Source: CAVYXZ01 sp963772595 (GTDB lineage: Bacteria > Chloroflexota > Anaerolineae > Aggregatilineales > Phototrophicaceae). Taken from it: 64,000 bases of DNA. The position numbers and the translations under genes are program-made. Positions 27,104-36,074 of the stretch are shown here, piece after piece (the stretch's first letter is position 1; every line of letters starts with the position of its first letter). The stretch is taken from positions 248,001-312,000 of the forward strand of contig CAVYXZ010000013.1 in assembly GCA_963772595.1 (NCBI GenBank), in the 5' to 3' direction. Under the pieces are notes generated by a model. The model did not search any database. It worked only from the letters and a program-made list of their open reading frames with translations, and was not told the origin of the DNA.

Positions 27104-28135
27104 TCATGCCTGGACATGCACCGGAGTGCCGATGGGTGCCCAGTTGTAATACCAGAGTGCTTCGTCGTTTGGCAGGTTGACACAGCCATGACTCATGGGG
27201 TGGCCCCAGTTGCTGTGCCAGTAGGTTCCGTGCAGAGCATAGCCTGCGTAAAAGTACATGATCCACTGCACGCCGGGCAGGTAGTAGCCAGGGCCGGACA
27301 TCGTCTGCGATTCATATTTACGCTGGACAGTGAAGTCGCCCTTAACGGTCGGCGAACCGGGCAGGCCAGTCGAACCGAGTGTGCTGTGAACCAGATGACC
27401 GTTTTCATAAGCGTAGACACGCGATTCGCTGAGGTCCACGATAATCTCTTTGCCGACGGTGATGGTCGGTTCTGGTACCGGATAGGATGGGGTGACGAAG
27501 CCCAGGTTACTCAGGTCGGCCTCGTCCGGGATGGTCAGAATCTGCCCGACCTCAATGTGATTGGGATTGGTGATGTTGTTGGCCTGGACCAGACTGGTCC
27601 AACTGATGTCCAGGCGCTGCGCGATGTCTGCCAGGGTTTCGCCCGGCTGGACGACATAGGTCGTCGGCGCGGGTGTGGGGGCAGGGGCGGCTGCGGCCTC
27701 ATCGCTGGCCGCCTCGCTGTCCGGTACGGTGAATATGGTCAGAGTTTGACCGGAGTTAATCCGGTTCGGATCGGTAATGTTATTGAGGCGAGCGAGTTGA
27801 TTGACGGTCAGGCCGTAACGGGCCGCAATGCTGGCAAGAGTCTCACCCCGCCGGACGACATAATGCTCCGGTTCACCGGCAAAGAGCGGTGTGTCCACTG
27901 CGTCAGTCAGATCGGGGATGATCAGCTGCTGGCCGGGATCAATACGGGCGACATTGCTGATGTTGTTCGCCTGCGCGATGACGTCAATGCTGACGCCATA
28001 GTACTGGCTGATACGATACAGGGTTTCTCCGCGTTGGACGACGTGTTCCGTGTCCTGAGCCGAAACGATGCCCGGTACAAGTAAAACGAGGCAGGACAAA
28101 ATCCCAACGATAAGTTTGGCACGCGCTGGCGGCAT
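27104..28135 (-). CDS. Secreted LysM-repeat L,D-transpeptidase (YkuD domain)
   Basis: 343 aa. A signal peptide (residues 6-26, LIVGILSCLVLLVPGIVSA) is followed by three LysM repeats starting at HVVQRGETLYRIS, YVVRRGETLASIA and YVVQPGETLADIA. The C-terminal YkuD domain has HGTYW then SHGCVNLP with catalytic Cys318. The enzyme makes 3-3 peptidoglycan cross-links or attaches proteins; LysM binds glycan chains. It acts at the cell wall. AGGGGA lies upstream of ATG 28135. It is divergent from the PD40 gene. Confidence 0.95.
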   Translation of the reverse strand: MPPARAKLIVGILSCLVLLVPGIVSAQDTEHVVQRGETLYRISQYYGVSIDVIAQANNISNVARIDPGQQLIIPDLTDAVDTPLFAGEPEHYVVRRGETLASIAARYGLTVNQLARLNNITDPNRINSGQTLTIFTVPDSEAASDEAAAAPAPTPAPTTYVVQPGETLADIAQRLDISWTSLVQANNITNPNHIEVGQILTIPDEADLSNLGFVTPSYPVPEPTITVGKEIIVDLSESRVYAYENGHLVHSTLGSTGLPGSPTVKGDFTVQRKYESQTMSGPGYYLPGVQWIMYFYAGYALHGTYWHSNWGHPMSHGCVNLPNDEALWYYNWAPIGTPVHVQA

Positions 28136-28231
28136 GACTCACAATCCCCTCAATTAGAAAATCAATTGCAACCCGTTTGAAATAAGTTACACCAGCTTGG
28201 CAAAAAGGGCAAATAAGTGCATGGTCGCGCG

Positions 28232-28260
28232 TTGCTGGACCGGAGATTTGCCAGTACAAT
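28232..28260 (+). promoter_or_regulatory. Sigma70-type promoter of the PD40-M23 operon
   Basis: TTGCTG at 28232-28237, a 17-nt spacer and TACAAT at 28255-28260, 33 nt before the gene start. Confidence 0.5.
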
Positions 28261-28293
28261 GCACTGGATGATGCTATAGCGGATACCGATTCG

Positions 28294-30528
28294 ATGCTGC
28301 TACGCGCCTATCGAGTAAGCGACAAGATTGGTCTGGTCCTGCTGAAGTTGAGCTTCGCGCTCAGCCAGCGTGCCTTGACGAGTGTGTCAATGGTGGCGGC
28401 CCGGTCCTGGGCGGTGGTCAGGGCGGTGCTGGGCCTGATCGTGAGCCTGCTGCTGGGCATCTGGGCCATCATCCGTGCGATCTTCAGCCAGTTGTTCCGC
28501 GTAGTAGCCTTTGTCGGGACCACGTTGTTCGGTGCGGCATCCGTGGGCCAGCGGATGGCGGGCGGCGCGGCGACTTCGGTGATGGCGCGGCGTGCGGCCC
28601 GTGTCGAGCTTGAGGCCAACCTCACCGAGGACCCACTGATCCGGCGCAACCGCGTCCTGAGCATTATGGCGCTCACGCTGCTGGTAGCGCTGATCGCAGT
28701 CGTGCTGCTGGCAACGAATTCGGGCCAGGACACGATCCGGCCTCTGACATCGGCTAATCCGGGTGAGCTGGAAGCGGGTGTTACCCAGCAGCCCGCGACC
28801 GCTGCGGCGATCCAGCTTCCGACGCAGGTGCCGACGGCTACACCCCTGCCTTCAATTCTGGAAGCGCGCGGCAGCCTGGCCTACACGGTGCGCGAAAAAG
28901 GACAGACGGACATCTGGGCGGTTAACATTGGCGACCGCACGCCAATTCGCCTGACCAACAGCCCTGAAGACGAGCGCGATGCCGTCTGGTCGCCGGTGGA
29001 GCGCAAGCTGGCCTATGCCTCGCGGCAGGATGGCAACTGGGAAATCTACGTCTACGATTTACAGAGCGACACGACCTCGCGCATGACTTTCGACCTGTCC
29101 TACCAGGGCGCGCCGAAATGGAGTCCTGATGGGCAGTGGCTGGTCTATGAGAGCTATCAGGGCAACAACCTGGACATATACATTATGCGTGTCGATGGCT
29201 CGCAGGTTGAACGCCTGACCGACAACCCGGCCCCGGATTACGCGCCTGCCTGGTCGCCGGATGGGCGGCGGATCGCCTTTGTGTCATGGCGCGATGGCAA
29301 CCAGGACATCTACGTCTTTTCGTTGGATGACCCGCGCGATGCAGCCTCGGTCAATGTGACCAACACGCCAACTCGCTGGGAGGATCATCCGGTCTGGTCG
29401 CCGAATGGCGATCTGCTGGCCTACAGCGCGCTTGACGAAGGCGTGGAAAAGGTCTTTGTCATCCCGACCAACGAGCCAGATGCCGTCGCGCAGGTGATGG
29501 GGCGGGGCCGCACGCCGACCTGGTCGCCGGATGGGCAGAGCCTGATTGTGGCGGTCGATTCGGTGGACAGCACGCAGTTGATCGCCATTCCCTTTACCGA
29601 AACCGGCTTTGCTACCACCGTGATCCCGGTGCCGCTGGGATCAACCGCGCCGGATTGGAGCGCCGTGCCGCTGCCTGCTAATCTGGTGAACAGCGGCGGG
29701 CTGGCTCCGGCGGTTGCTGGTCCGTTGTACGTTGAACAGGTGCAGGATTCCGGTGATGATCCGCCTTATGACCTCAACATTCTGGTCGATGTCGATGCGC
29801 CGGTGGCCGCGCTTAGCGACCGGGTGAACGATTCTTTCAATGCGCTGCGCGAAGCGACAAACGCTGCCACTGGGGTCGATTTCCTGGGCCAACTTGAAGA
29901 TGCCTTCTGGCCGATTGACCGTTTGCCACAGCCGGGTGAGCCGCGTCGCAACTGGCACATGACAGGCCGCGCTTTTTCGATTAATCGTAATGCGATTGCT
30001 GGTTTCCCGCCGCCGATTGAGATCGTGCGCGAGGACCTGGACGTGAACACCTACTGGCGCGTCTACGTGCGCGTGGCGGAATCGGCGCAGAACGGTCAGC
30101 TTGGCGAACCGCTGCGCCAGATGCCCTGGGACTTCCTGAGCCGCAGTCAGGGCGATGTCGAAGCCTATGACCAGGGCGGGAAGCTGCGGGCGCAGGTGCC
30201 CACTGGCTATTATGTGGACCTGACCCAGCTTGCGAAGGATTACGGCTGGGACCGGGTGCCTGCCGGAACCGACTGGCGGGCCAATTTCAATGCTGTGAAT
30301 TACTGGATGTTTGTCCGCAGCGACGGACTGAGCTGGTTTGACGCCATGCGCGAGATTTACACGCTGGGCGAACTGGGCGGTTTTGCGCCCACGCCGACGT
30401 CGGTGGTCGAGCCGCTGGCGGACGAACCTCAGACCGAGCCGCCGCCCTCACCGACGGTCAGCGCACCGAGCCAGGACCTGCCCGCACCACCCCCCACCGC
30501 GGCAGAGGAGTTAGAGGAGGCGTCGTAA
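28294..30528 (+). CDS. Membrane-anchored TolB-like (PD40 beta-propeller) protein
   Basis: 744 aa from ATG 28294. Hydrophobic stretches lie at about 45-85 and 127-145 (SIMALTLLVALIAVVLLAT), so the rest is probably outside the cell. Residues 190-460 hold at least five PD40 blades with repeated WSPDGQ/WSPDGR and DIY or EIY motifs. The last 280 residues form a domain I do not recognise (NILVDVDAPVAALSDRVNDS; YWRVYVRVAESAQNG; DYGWDRVPAGTDWRANF), ending in a Pro-rich tail. The M23 peptidase gene overlaps its stop by one base, so the pair probably work together at the cell wall. Confidence 0.85.
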   Translation: MLLRAYRVSDKIGLVLLKLSFALSQRALTSVSMVAARSWAVVRAVLGLIVSLLLGIWAIIRAIFSQLFRVVAFVGTTLFGAASVGQRMAGGAATSVMARRAARVELEANLTEDPLIRRNRVLSIMALTLLVALIAVVLLATNSGQDTIRPLTSANPGELEAGVTQQPATAAAIQLPTQVPTATPLPSILEARGSLAYTVREKGQTDIWAVNIGDRTPIRLTNSPEDERDAVWSPVERKLAYASRQDGNWEIYVYDLQSDTTSRMTFDLSYQGAPKWSPDGQWLVYESYQGNNLDIYIMRVDGSQVERLTDNPAPDYAPAWSPDGRRIAFVSWRDGNQDIYVFSLDDPRDAASVNVTNTPTRWEDHPVWSPNGDLLAYSALDEGVEKVFVIPTNEPDAVAQVMGRGRTPTWSPDGQSLIVAVDSVDSTQLIAIPFTETGFATTVIPVPLGSTAPDWSAVPLPANLVNSGGLAPAVAGPLYVEQVQDSGDDPPYDLNILVDVDAPVAALSDRVNDSFNALREATNAATGVDFLGQLEDAFWPIDRLPQPGEPRRNWHMTGRAFSINRNAIAGFPPPIEIVREDLDVNTYWRVYVRVAESAQNGQLGEPLRQMPWDFLSRSQGDVEAYDQGGKLRAQVPTGYYVDLTQLAKDYGWDRVPAGTDWRANFNAVNYWMFVRSDGLSWFDAMREIYTLGELGGFAPTPTSVVEPLADEPQTEPPPSPTVSAPSQDLPAPPPTAAEELEEAS

Positions 30529-31811
30529 TGCGGCGCGGCGGCATTCCCGCTTTACTGTTAATCGTTTCGGCCTTTGCCGGTTTCATGCTCATTTTGTGGA
30601 TGAACAGCGGCCCGGATCAGGAATTGATCGCCGTGATTCCCACGTTGGATGCGCCGACGGACGATCCCAATGCCTGGGAAGCGATCTTGGCCGCTGGTTT
30701 TGGCGATAACAGCACACCGCTGCCGACCATCGCCATCCCGACTGAGGCCTATGCCCCGCCGACCCTGGCGCGCAGTGAGGATTCGAACCTGTTGCCGCTG
30801 TCCGCAGGCGAATTTGTCGGTGATGTGCCGCCGACCTTTACGCCCTTCAGCGCCGCGGTGACTCCGACGCTGCCGCCGCCTACGGTCGCTTTTGTCGCCT
30901 CGGAAGCGCCGGTCACGGTCCAGGTCGTGACACGTCCGCCGTCGGAATGGCAGCCGCCTGCCTTAATTCCGCCTATCTCGCGCGATCCGCTGGGCCGCGA
31001 TCATTACTGGTTCCAGCGCCCGGTCGATTCGAACGCGACCAATTACGGCCTGTTTTACTATCCCTACGGCTCGGATGGGCCGGGCGGCGACGATACCTGG
31101 CGCATTCATCACGGCATCGATATGCCCAACCCGGTCGGCGAGACGGTGCGCGCGGCGGGTCCAGGCACGGTGATCTGGGCGGCGGATGGGCTGCGCGTGC
31201 TGGCGGGCGGGGCCTTCGAGAATTCGCCCAGCTATGGCAACGTGGTCCTGATTGAGCACGATTTCGGCTATCACAACGAGCCGCTGTGGACGCTGTATGC
31301 GCATCTTTCTGCGACTCTGGTGCGCCAGGGCCAGCACGTCAATATGGGTGAGGTGATCGGCCTGGTCGGGGAATCCGGGCAGGTTAGTGGGCCGCACGTG
31401 CATTTCGAGGTCCGGCTGGGCGTAGATCATTATCGCAGCACGGTCAACCCGGTGCTGTGGATGGTGCCATACGTGGGGCATGGGGTCATCGCGGGGCGCG
31501 TGACCGATTCAAATGGGGACGAACTGACCGATGTGGACGTGACGATCAAGAACTGGGCAACCGGCCTGGTTCAGGACACGACGACGACTTATGTGTATCT
31601 GCACAACTCGCTTGACGTAAACGGCGACCCGATCTGGCACGAAAATTTCGCAGTGGGCGATGTGCCAGTGGGCCGCTATGAGGTGCTGGCGACGATCAAC
31701 GGCCAGCGGGTCTCCAAGATTATTGACGTGGTCGAAGGTACAACCGCCTTCGCCGAATTGTCACCCAACGAGGCCGCGACTGCCCAGGCGGTACCTACAA
31801 GCGAAGGGTAG
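30528..31811 (+). CDS. M23-family metallopeptidase (LytM/peptidoglycan-related)
   Basis: 427 aa. The start is in TAATG, shared with the preceding stop. An N-terminal membrane anchor (PALLLIVSAFAGFMLILWM) precedes a Pro/Thr-rich linker. The peptidase domain at about 195-310 has zinc ligands in HHGIDMP and HVHFEVR, and an intermediate YAHLS. A C-terminal beta domain (GRVTDSNGDELTDVDVTIK) looks like a carboxypeptidase-regulatory fold. Both catalytic motifs are intact, so endopeptidase activity on peptidoglycan is likely. Confidence 0.93.
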   Translation: MRRGGIPALLLIVSAFAGFMLILWMNSGPDQELIAVIPTLDAPTDDPNAWEAILAAGFGDNSTPLPTIAIPTEAYAPPTLARSEDSNLLPLSAGEFVGDVPPTFTPFSAAVTPTLPPPTVAFVASEAPVTVQVVTRPPSEWQPPALIPPISRDPLGRDHYWFQRPVDSNATNYGLFYYPYGSDGPGGDDTWRIHHGIDMPNPVGETVRAAGPGTVIWAADGLRVLAGGAFENSPSYGNVVLIEHDFGYHNEPLWTLYAHLSATLVRQGQHVNMGEVIGLVGESGQVSGPHVHFEVRLGVDHYRSTVNPVLWMVPYVGHGVIAGRVTDSNGDELTDVDVTIKNWATGLVQDTTTTYVYLHNSLDVNGDPIWHENFAVGDVPVGRYEVLATINGQRVSKIIDVVEGTTAFAELSPNEAATAQAVPTSEG

Positions 31812-31888
31812 TCATCGGGAAACACAATGGCATCTCCCCTGTCATTCAGCTACACTAAGATCACAGGATTTTCAGTCTAGGAGGATCC

Positions 31889-34009
31889 ATGACGATTCGA
31901 CGCTTAGATCTTGTGCGATTGGCCCTGCTAGTGATGCTCTTGCTGCCTTTTGTGAGCGTGCTGGCCCAGGGGGATCGCTTCCTTGAGGCCGGTGCGACGG
32001 TGACAGGGGTTCTTGATACTGACAATGTGGCCCAGGTCTACGCTTTTGCGGGGAACGCGGGCGATGTGGTGAGTCTGACGGCGAGCAGTTCGACCGGCCT
32101 GGGGCTGGCGCTGCTGTTGAGCGATTCGCAAGGCACGGCCATTGCGCAGGATTTTGGGACGAGCAGTCCGACCTCGCTGACAGACGTTGAACTGCCAGCA
32201 AACGATACCTATTACGTGACGGTCCTGTCGGCGATGGGGGTCACCCTTCCGGCGGGCAGCAGTTTTGACCTGACCTTTGACAGCGTGCCAGCTGAAACCA
32301 CTGTCGTGGCTACGCCAGCGCCGACTGTGATTGCAGTGCCGGAAACGCCTGCGCCCGAAGAGATTCTGACGACGATAGGCTTGCAGGTCAACCTGACCTG
32401 GGACTCGCTGGCGAACATGGATCTCGAAGTGCGGGATCCGGTCGGTGGCAGCGCATTTTTCTCCACACCGCAGACAGCGAGCGGCGGTCAGTTTGGCGTG
32501 AATGTGAACAGCGTCTGCGACAACCGCACGGCAGATTCGCCGACTGAACAGGTCGTCTGGCCTGCGGGCGCGCTGCCAACGGGCAGCTATGAGGTGCTGG
32601 TCTATTACCAGCCGCTGGATGACTGCCCTACGACGGACGCGGCAAACTTCACGGTAACGGTGAAGTTGGACGATCAAGTGCTTGATTCCATCAGCGGTAG
32701 CACGCTGCCTAACGAGGTCTTTATCAGCAGCTTTATCGTCAACCCGGACGGCACGCTGACTGGGCGCACCAGCGGTCTTCAGACCGAGCCGAGCGTCCTG
32801 CCTGCTCCGGCTGCCGATCTGGTCGCCAACGCCCAACCACTGGAGTTCGATACACCGGTCACGGGCGAGCTGACGAACGACGACTTCTTCGCCAGCTATG
32901 CTTTCAAGGGCACGGCGGATCAACTGGTCACGATCACCGAAGATGCTACCTCTGGCAGCCTGGATACGCTGTTGATTCTGCTGGATTCAAGCGGCAACTT
33001 CATCACTGCCAACGACGACCGGGCCGAAGGCGAGACCAATTCCAGCATCGTCAACTACCGCCTGTTGGCTGATGATACCTACGTTATTGTCGCCACGCGC
33101 TACGGCAAGGACATCGGCGGGACGGAAGGCAGCTACGAGCTTAATCTGACCGGGCCAACGGGCGAACTGCCGCCTGAAGTGCTCAACCTGGGCCTGCCGA
33201 ACGGCGATGTGGAAATCGCGCTGAGCTGGAACACCAATGCGGATTTGCAGCTTCTGGTGCGCGACCCGCGCGGCGATTCAGTCTTTGACGACATCCCAAC
33301 GGTTGCCAGCGGTGGACGTCTGGCGGCGTCAGGCAATGTGAACTGTACGCCCGCGCAGACCAGCCCGGTATCCTACGTCTACTGGCCGGAAGGCTCGCTG
33401 GTGGCGGGCCTGTATGAGGTCGAAGTCTGGTATCAAAACGACTGCGGTGATACGACGCCGGTGAATTTCTCGTTGAACGTCCGTGTCGCCGGAGTCACCG
33501 TCTTTTCGCAGAGCGCACAGCCGCTCACCAATGAAGTCTACCTGACGAGCTTTATCGTGGGGGTAGACGGTACCGTGCGGACAGGCGAGGGCGGTTTTAT
33601 CGGGACACGCCAGCAGGGCGGTGAAAACCGGCTTGACGTGTCGTCGCTCGATTTCGAGGCCAATCTGAGCAATGCGCAGCCGGTGGTCAGCGACCAGCCG
33701 GTCCGGGGCAGCATCACAGCGGATCACAAGTTCGATCTCTACCAGTTCGAAGGCTCTGCCGGAGACGTGGTGACGATCAGCCTGGTGCGCACTGCCGGAC
33801 AGCTAGATGCGGCGCTGTTCCTGCTGGATCCTAACGGTTTCCAGATCGCCGATAATGACGACGCGGTGGTCGGCGAAAGCACGGATTCGCTGATTAGCGA
33901 ATTCACGCTGCCGGAAGACGGTCTCTATACGATCATCGCAACCCATTACGGGATGCAATATGGCGGCACCACCGGTGCATATGAACTGACATTCTCACGG
34001 TTGAACTAG
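31889..34009 (+). CDS. Secreted protein with alternating PPC and DUF2135-like domains
   Basis: 706 aa. TAGGAGG lies 5 nt before ATG 31889. Signal peptide is LALLVMLLLPFVSVLAQ. Three PPC-like modules are seen at about 30-135, 305-425 and 590-706, with motifs VYAFAGNAGDVVSLTA, SYAFKGTADQLVTI and LYQFEGSAGDVVTISL. Between them lie two homologous modules at about 165-290 and 445-570 (LTWDSLANMDLEVRDPVGGS and LSWNTNADLQLLVRDPRGDS, each with SGG, a Cys pair and WP.G.L..G.YEV). These resemble DUF2135/YfaP. It is probably an extracellular adhesion or matrix protein; the function is unknown. Confidence 0.85.
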   Translation: MTIRRLDLVRLALLVMLLLPFVSVLAQGDRFLEAGATVTGVLDTDNVAQVYAFAGNAGDVVSLTASSSTGLGLALLLSDSQGTAIAQDFGTSSPTSLTDVELPANDTYYVTVLSAMGVTLPAGSSFDLTFDSVPAETTVVATPAPTVIAVPETPAPEEILTTIGLQVNLTWDSLANMDLEVRDPVGGSAFFSTPQTASGGQFGVNVNSVCDNRTADSPTEQVVWPAGALPTGSYEVLVYYQPLDDCPTTDAANFTVTVKLDDQVLDSISGSTLPNEVFISSFIVNPDGTLTGRTSGLQTEPSVLPAPAADLVANAQPLEFDTPVTGELTNDDFFASYAFKGTADQLVTITEDATSGSLDTLLILLDSSGNFITANDDRAEGETNSSIVNYRLLADDTYVIVATRYGKDIGGTEGSYELNLTGPTGELPPEVLNLGLPNGDVEIALSWNTNADLQLLVRDPRGDSVFDDIPTVASGGRLAASGNVNCTPAQTSPVSYVYWPEGSLVAGLYEVEVWYQNDCGDTTPVNFSLNVRVAGVTVFSQSAQPLTNEVYLTSFIVGVDGTVRTGEGGFIGTRQQGGENRLDVSSLDFEANLSNAQPVVSDQPVRGSITADHKFDLYQFEGSAGDVVTISLVRTAGQLDAALFLLDPNGFQIADNDDAVVGESTDSLISEFTLPEDGLYTIIATHYGMQYGGTTGAYELTFSRLN

Positions 34010-34122
34010 GCATAAAACGCGCTACAATGGGAGCGCACCTCAGAAAATCACCTACAGGCTTGGGCGTCCCTGGTCAAAAGACGCCCCTTGTCGAATTTCC
34101 ATACAAGAAAGGAGAAGCCCGC

Positions 34123-34155
34123 GTGCTTGCTGCGGGTGAGTGTCCTTGTTTATGA
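34123..34155 (+). CDS. Ten-codon leader peptide upstream of the lipoprotein gene
   Basis: GTG 34123 with a strong AAAGGAG (34108-34114) 8 nt upstream, reading VLAAGECPCL then TGA at 34153-34155. The TGA overlaps the lipoprotein ATG (34152) as ATGA. The lipoprotein start has no ribosome-binding site of its own, so ribosomes ending on the leader would re-initiate on it. A CCCGC/GCGGG hairpin (34118-34135) covers the leader start. Too short to be sure it is translated. Confidence 0.4.
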   Translation: MLAAGECPCL

Positions 34156-34838
34156 CGCGATATTTAGCTTTGATTTTAGTGGTGGCAGTCGCTCTGATTG
34201 CCGCCTGTGTGCCTGCCCCGCAATTACTGGATGACACACTGCTTCATGATACAAGCCTGATTGATGGCGAACCCTGCGGACCCCCCTGTTTCCGGGAAAT
34301 CACACCGGGGGAGACCAATTGGAACGACGCCATTACAATTCTGGAAGATGACCCGGATTTCTCAAACGTTCAGGTCCAGCCTTCTGAAGATGAAAATGAC
34401 CCCGGCATCGCAGCCACCTGGCAGGAGGGGGATAACTCCCAGTCGTGCTGCCAGATCGCTACGGACGATGGCGAGGTTGTCACCGTGACCTTCCTGCGTA
34501 CAGCCCCCGGTATGACCCTGAGCCAGTTGATTGATGCGCGCGGTGAGCCGCCCTATTTGACCGGGCAGGAGTTTACCGACGATCAGGCCGTAGGCAGCCT
34601 GGTTTATCCGGATCAGTTAATGGTGGTTTACGTCTTTGTTGAAGGCGCTACAACCGGCGAGTTCAAAGCGGACAGCCAGATCATCGGCGCGCTGTACATG
34701 ACGCAGGACCAGATGAACACGCTGATGGATACGGCTGAACTGCACGCCTGGCAGGGCTACCAATCCTACAAGACCTACAATGAAAGTGAACTGGTTGTTA
34801 CCCCGAGCGTCACCCTGACCCCGACGCCGGAGAGCTAA
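34152..34838 (+). CDS. Lipoprotein of unknown function
   Basis: 228 aa from ATG 34152. The signal sequence ends in the lipobox LIAAC, so Cys18 or thereabouts is lipid-anchored. An in-frame GTG at 34140 would add four residues but has no better ribosome site. The mature part has a Cys pair (GEPCGPPCFREI), a CC in SQSCCQIATDD and a Pro/Thr-rich C-terminus (VTLTPTPES). I recognise no family. Expression probably depends on the 10-codon leader that overlaps its start. Confidence 0.75.
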   Translation: MTRYLALILVVAVALIAACVPAPQLLDDTLLHDTSLIDGEPCGPPCFREITPGETNWNDAITILEDDPDFSNVQVQPSEDENDPGIAATWQEGDNSQSCCQIATDDGEVVTVTFLRTAPGMTLSQLIDARGEPPYLTGQEFTDDQAVGSLVYPDQLMVVYVFVEGATTGEFKADSQIIGALYMTQDQMNTLMDTAELHAWQGYQSYKTYNESELVVTPSVTLTPTPES

Positions 34839-34862
34839 GTGAATTGAAGGAGTAGCTGCACC

Positions 34863-35597
34863 ATGAGCGCAGACATAAGCCCCCGACAGCCCAATTCGAT
34901 TGACGACCTCGCGCCCCAGATGGAACTGTCGGGCATCGTCAAACGCCTGGAATTGATCGGTGCGTTTGTCGATATTGGCCTGGGACGTGATGCCTTGCTG
35001 CATATCTCTCAGCTCAATAAACCGAACGTGCGTAACGTCGAAGATGTGCTGAGTGTAGGCCAAGAGATCACCGTCTATGTTCTCAAGGTCGATAAAGAGG
35101 CCGGGCGTGTGGCCCTCTCGATGAGCAAGCCGCCAGCCGTCAGTTGGGACAACCTGAAAGAAGGCGACAGCGTCAGCGGTAAGGTGGTCCGCATCGAGAG
35201 TTTTGGCGTATTCGTCGATATTGGCACCGAACGTCCGGGCATGGTTCATGTCTCGGAACTGGCGAACGGTTACGTCAAATCACCGGAAGATGTCGTTAGC
35301 ATGGGCCAGGAGGTCCAGGCGCGCATCCTCAAGGTGAACCGCCGTAAGCGCCAGATCGACTTGACGATGAAAGATGCCGAGCCGACGATGAGCGACGTCA
35401 TGATGGACGACGAGGAAGAAGAAGACGTGCCGACGGCGATGGAACTGGCCCTGCGGCGGGCGATGGCCCAGGCCGAAGAGGGTGATGCCGATGCCAGCGA
35501 ATCGGCCCGACAGCGGCGGTCCAAGAACAGCCAGCGCGCCTCGAAGGCTCAGGAAGACATCATCGCGCGCGCCTTGGGCAAGCAGCAGTCAAATTAG
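34863..35597 (+). CDS. S1 RNA-binding domain protein (two S1 domains)
   Basis: 244 aa. GAAGGAG lies about 9 nt upstream of ATG 34863. S1 domain 1 covers about 20-95 (LSGIVKRLELIGAFVDIGLG, ALLHISQL, GRVALSMS). Domain 2 covers about 105-180 (VSGKVVRIESFGVFVDIGTE, GMVHVSEL, RQIDLTMK). An acidic run (DDEEEEDV) and a Lys/Arg/Gln-rich tail follow. Such short two-domain proteins resemble truncated ribosomal protein S1 and bind single-stranded RNA. It could act in translation of leaderless or weak messages. Confidence 0.9.
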   Translation: MSADISPRQPNSIDDLAPQMELSGIVKRLELIGAFVDIGLGRDALLHISQLNKPNVRNVEDVLSVGQEITVYVLKVDKEAGRVALSMSKPPAVSWDNLKEGDSVSGKVVRIESFGVFVDIGTERPGMVHVSELANGYVKSPEDVVSMGQEVQARILKVNRRKRQIDLTMKDAEPTMSDVMMDDEEEEDVPTAMELALRRAMAQAEEGDADASESARQRRSKNSQRASKAQEDIIARALGKQQSN

Positions 35598-35606
35598 GAC
35601 CTGCGC

Positions 35607-36071
35607 TCACTCGCGCAGATGCTGCCACAGTCGCACAGCGGAGACGATGAACAGCACTGTCATTGTGACTTCGTGACTCAGGCACCAGGTACAGAATGCG
35701 TTCAGAATCGCCGCCTGGACGTAGACCAGCCATACAGAATAAGCGAAGGCAAACAGGGTGATGCCAAACACCAGGAGTCGACCGTACTCCTGAAGTATTT
35801 GGAGTCGGTTCTCCAGCAGCAGCAGCGCCCCAAGCACCAGATAAGTCAATAAGCCCAGATAGGCAATGTCGATGCCCGCCAGCTTCGAGTAGATACTGCT
35901 CTGGACGACGTCGCAGCTGTGCGGATCGTTGGCGATGCAGACGACGCTGGTATTGGTGATCTTGGTGTAGCTGATGTAGCCGGAGATGAGGATCCCCAGA
36001 ACGACGAGTACCAGGCTGATAATATGCAGCGTATCGCGCCGCGAGGGGATTTTTTCGGCAATGTCGGTCAC
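35607..36071 (-). CDS. Vitamin K epoxide reductase (VKOR) family protein
   Basis: 154 aa, four membrane helices. The outer Cys pair is VCIANDPHSC, then SYIYSKL-like SSIYSKLAGI, and the CxxC redox centre is CTWC. Bacterial VKOR reoxidises a DsbA-like thiol oxidase with quinone, so that secreted proteins gain disulfides. No DsbA partner is fused or adjacent. Its start is 3 nt from moeA's stop on the same strand, suggesting a shared transcript. Confidence 0.92.
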   Translation of the reverse strand: MTDIAEKIPSRRDTLHIISLVLVVLGILISGYISYTKITNTSVVCIANDPHSCDVVQSSIYSKLAGIDIAYLGLLTYLVLGALLLLENRLQILQEYGRLLVFGITLFAFAYSVWLVYVQAAILNAFCTWCLSHEVTMTVLFIVSAVRLWQHLRE

Positions 36072-36074
36072 AAT

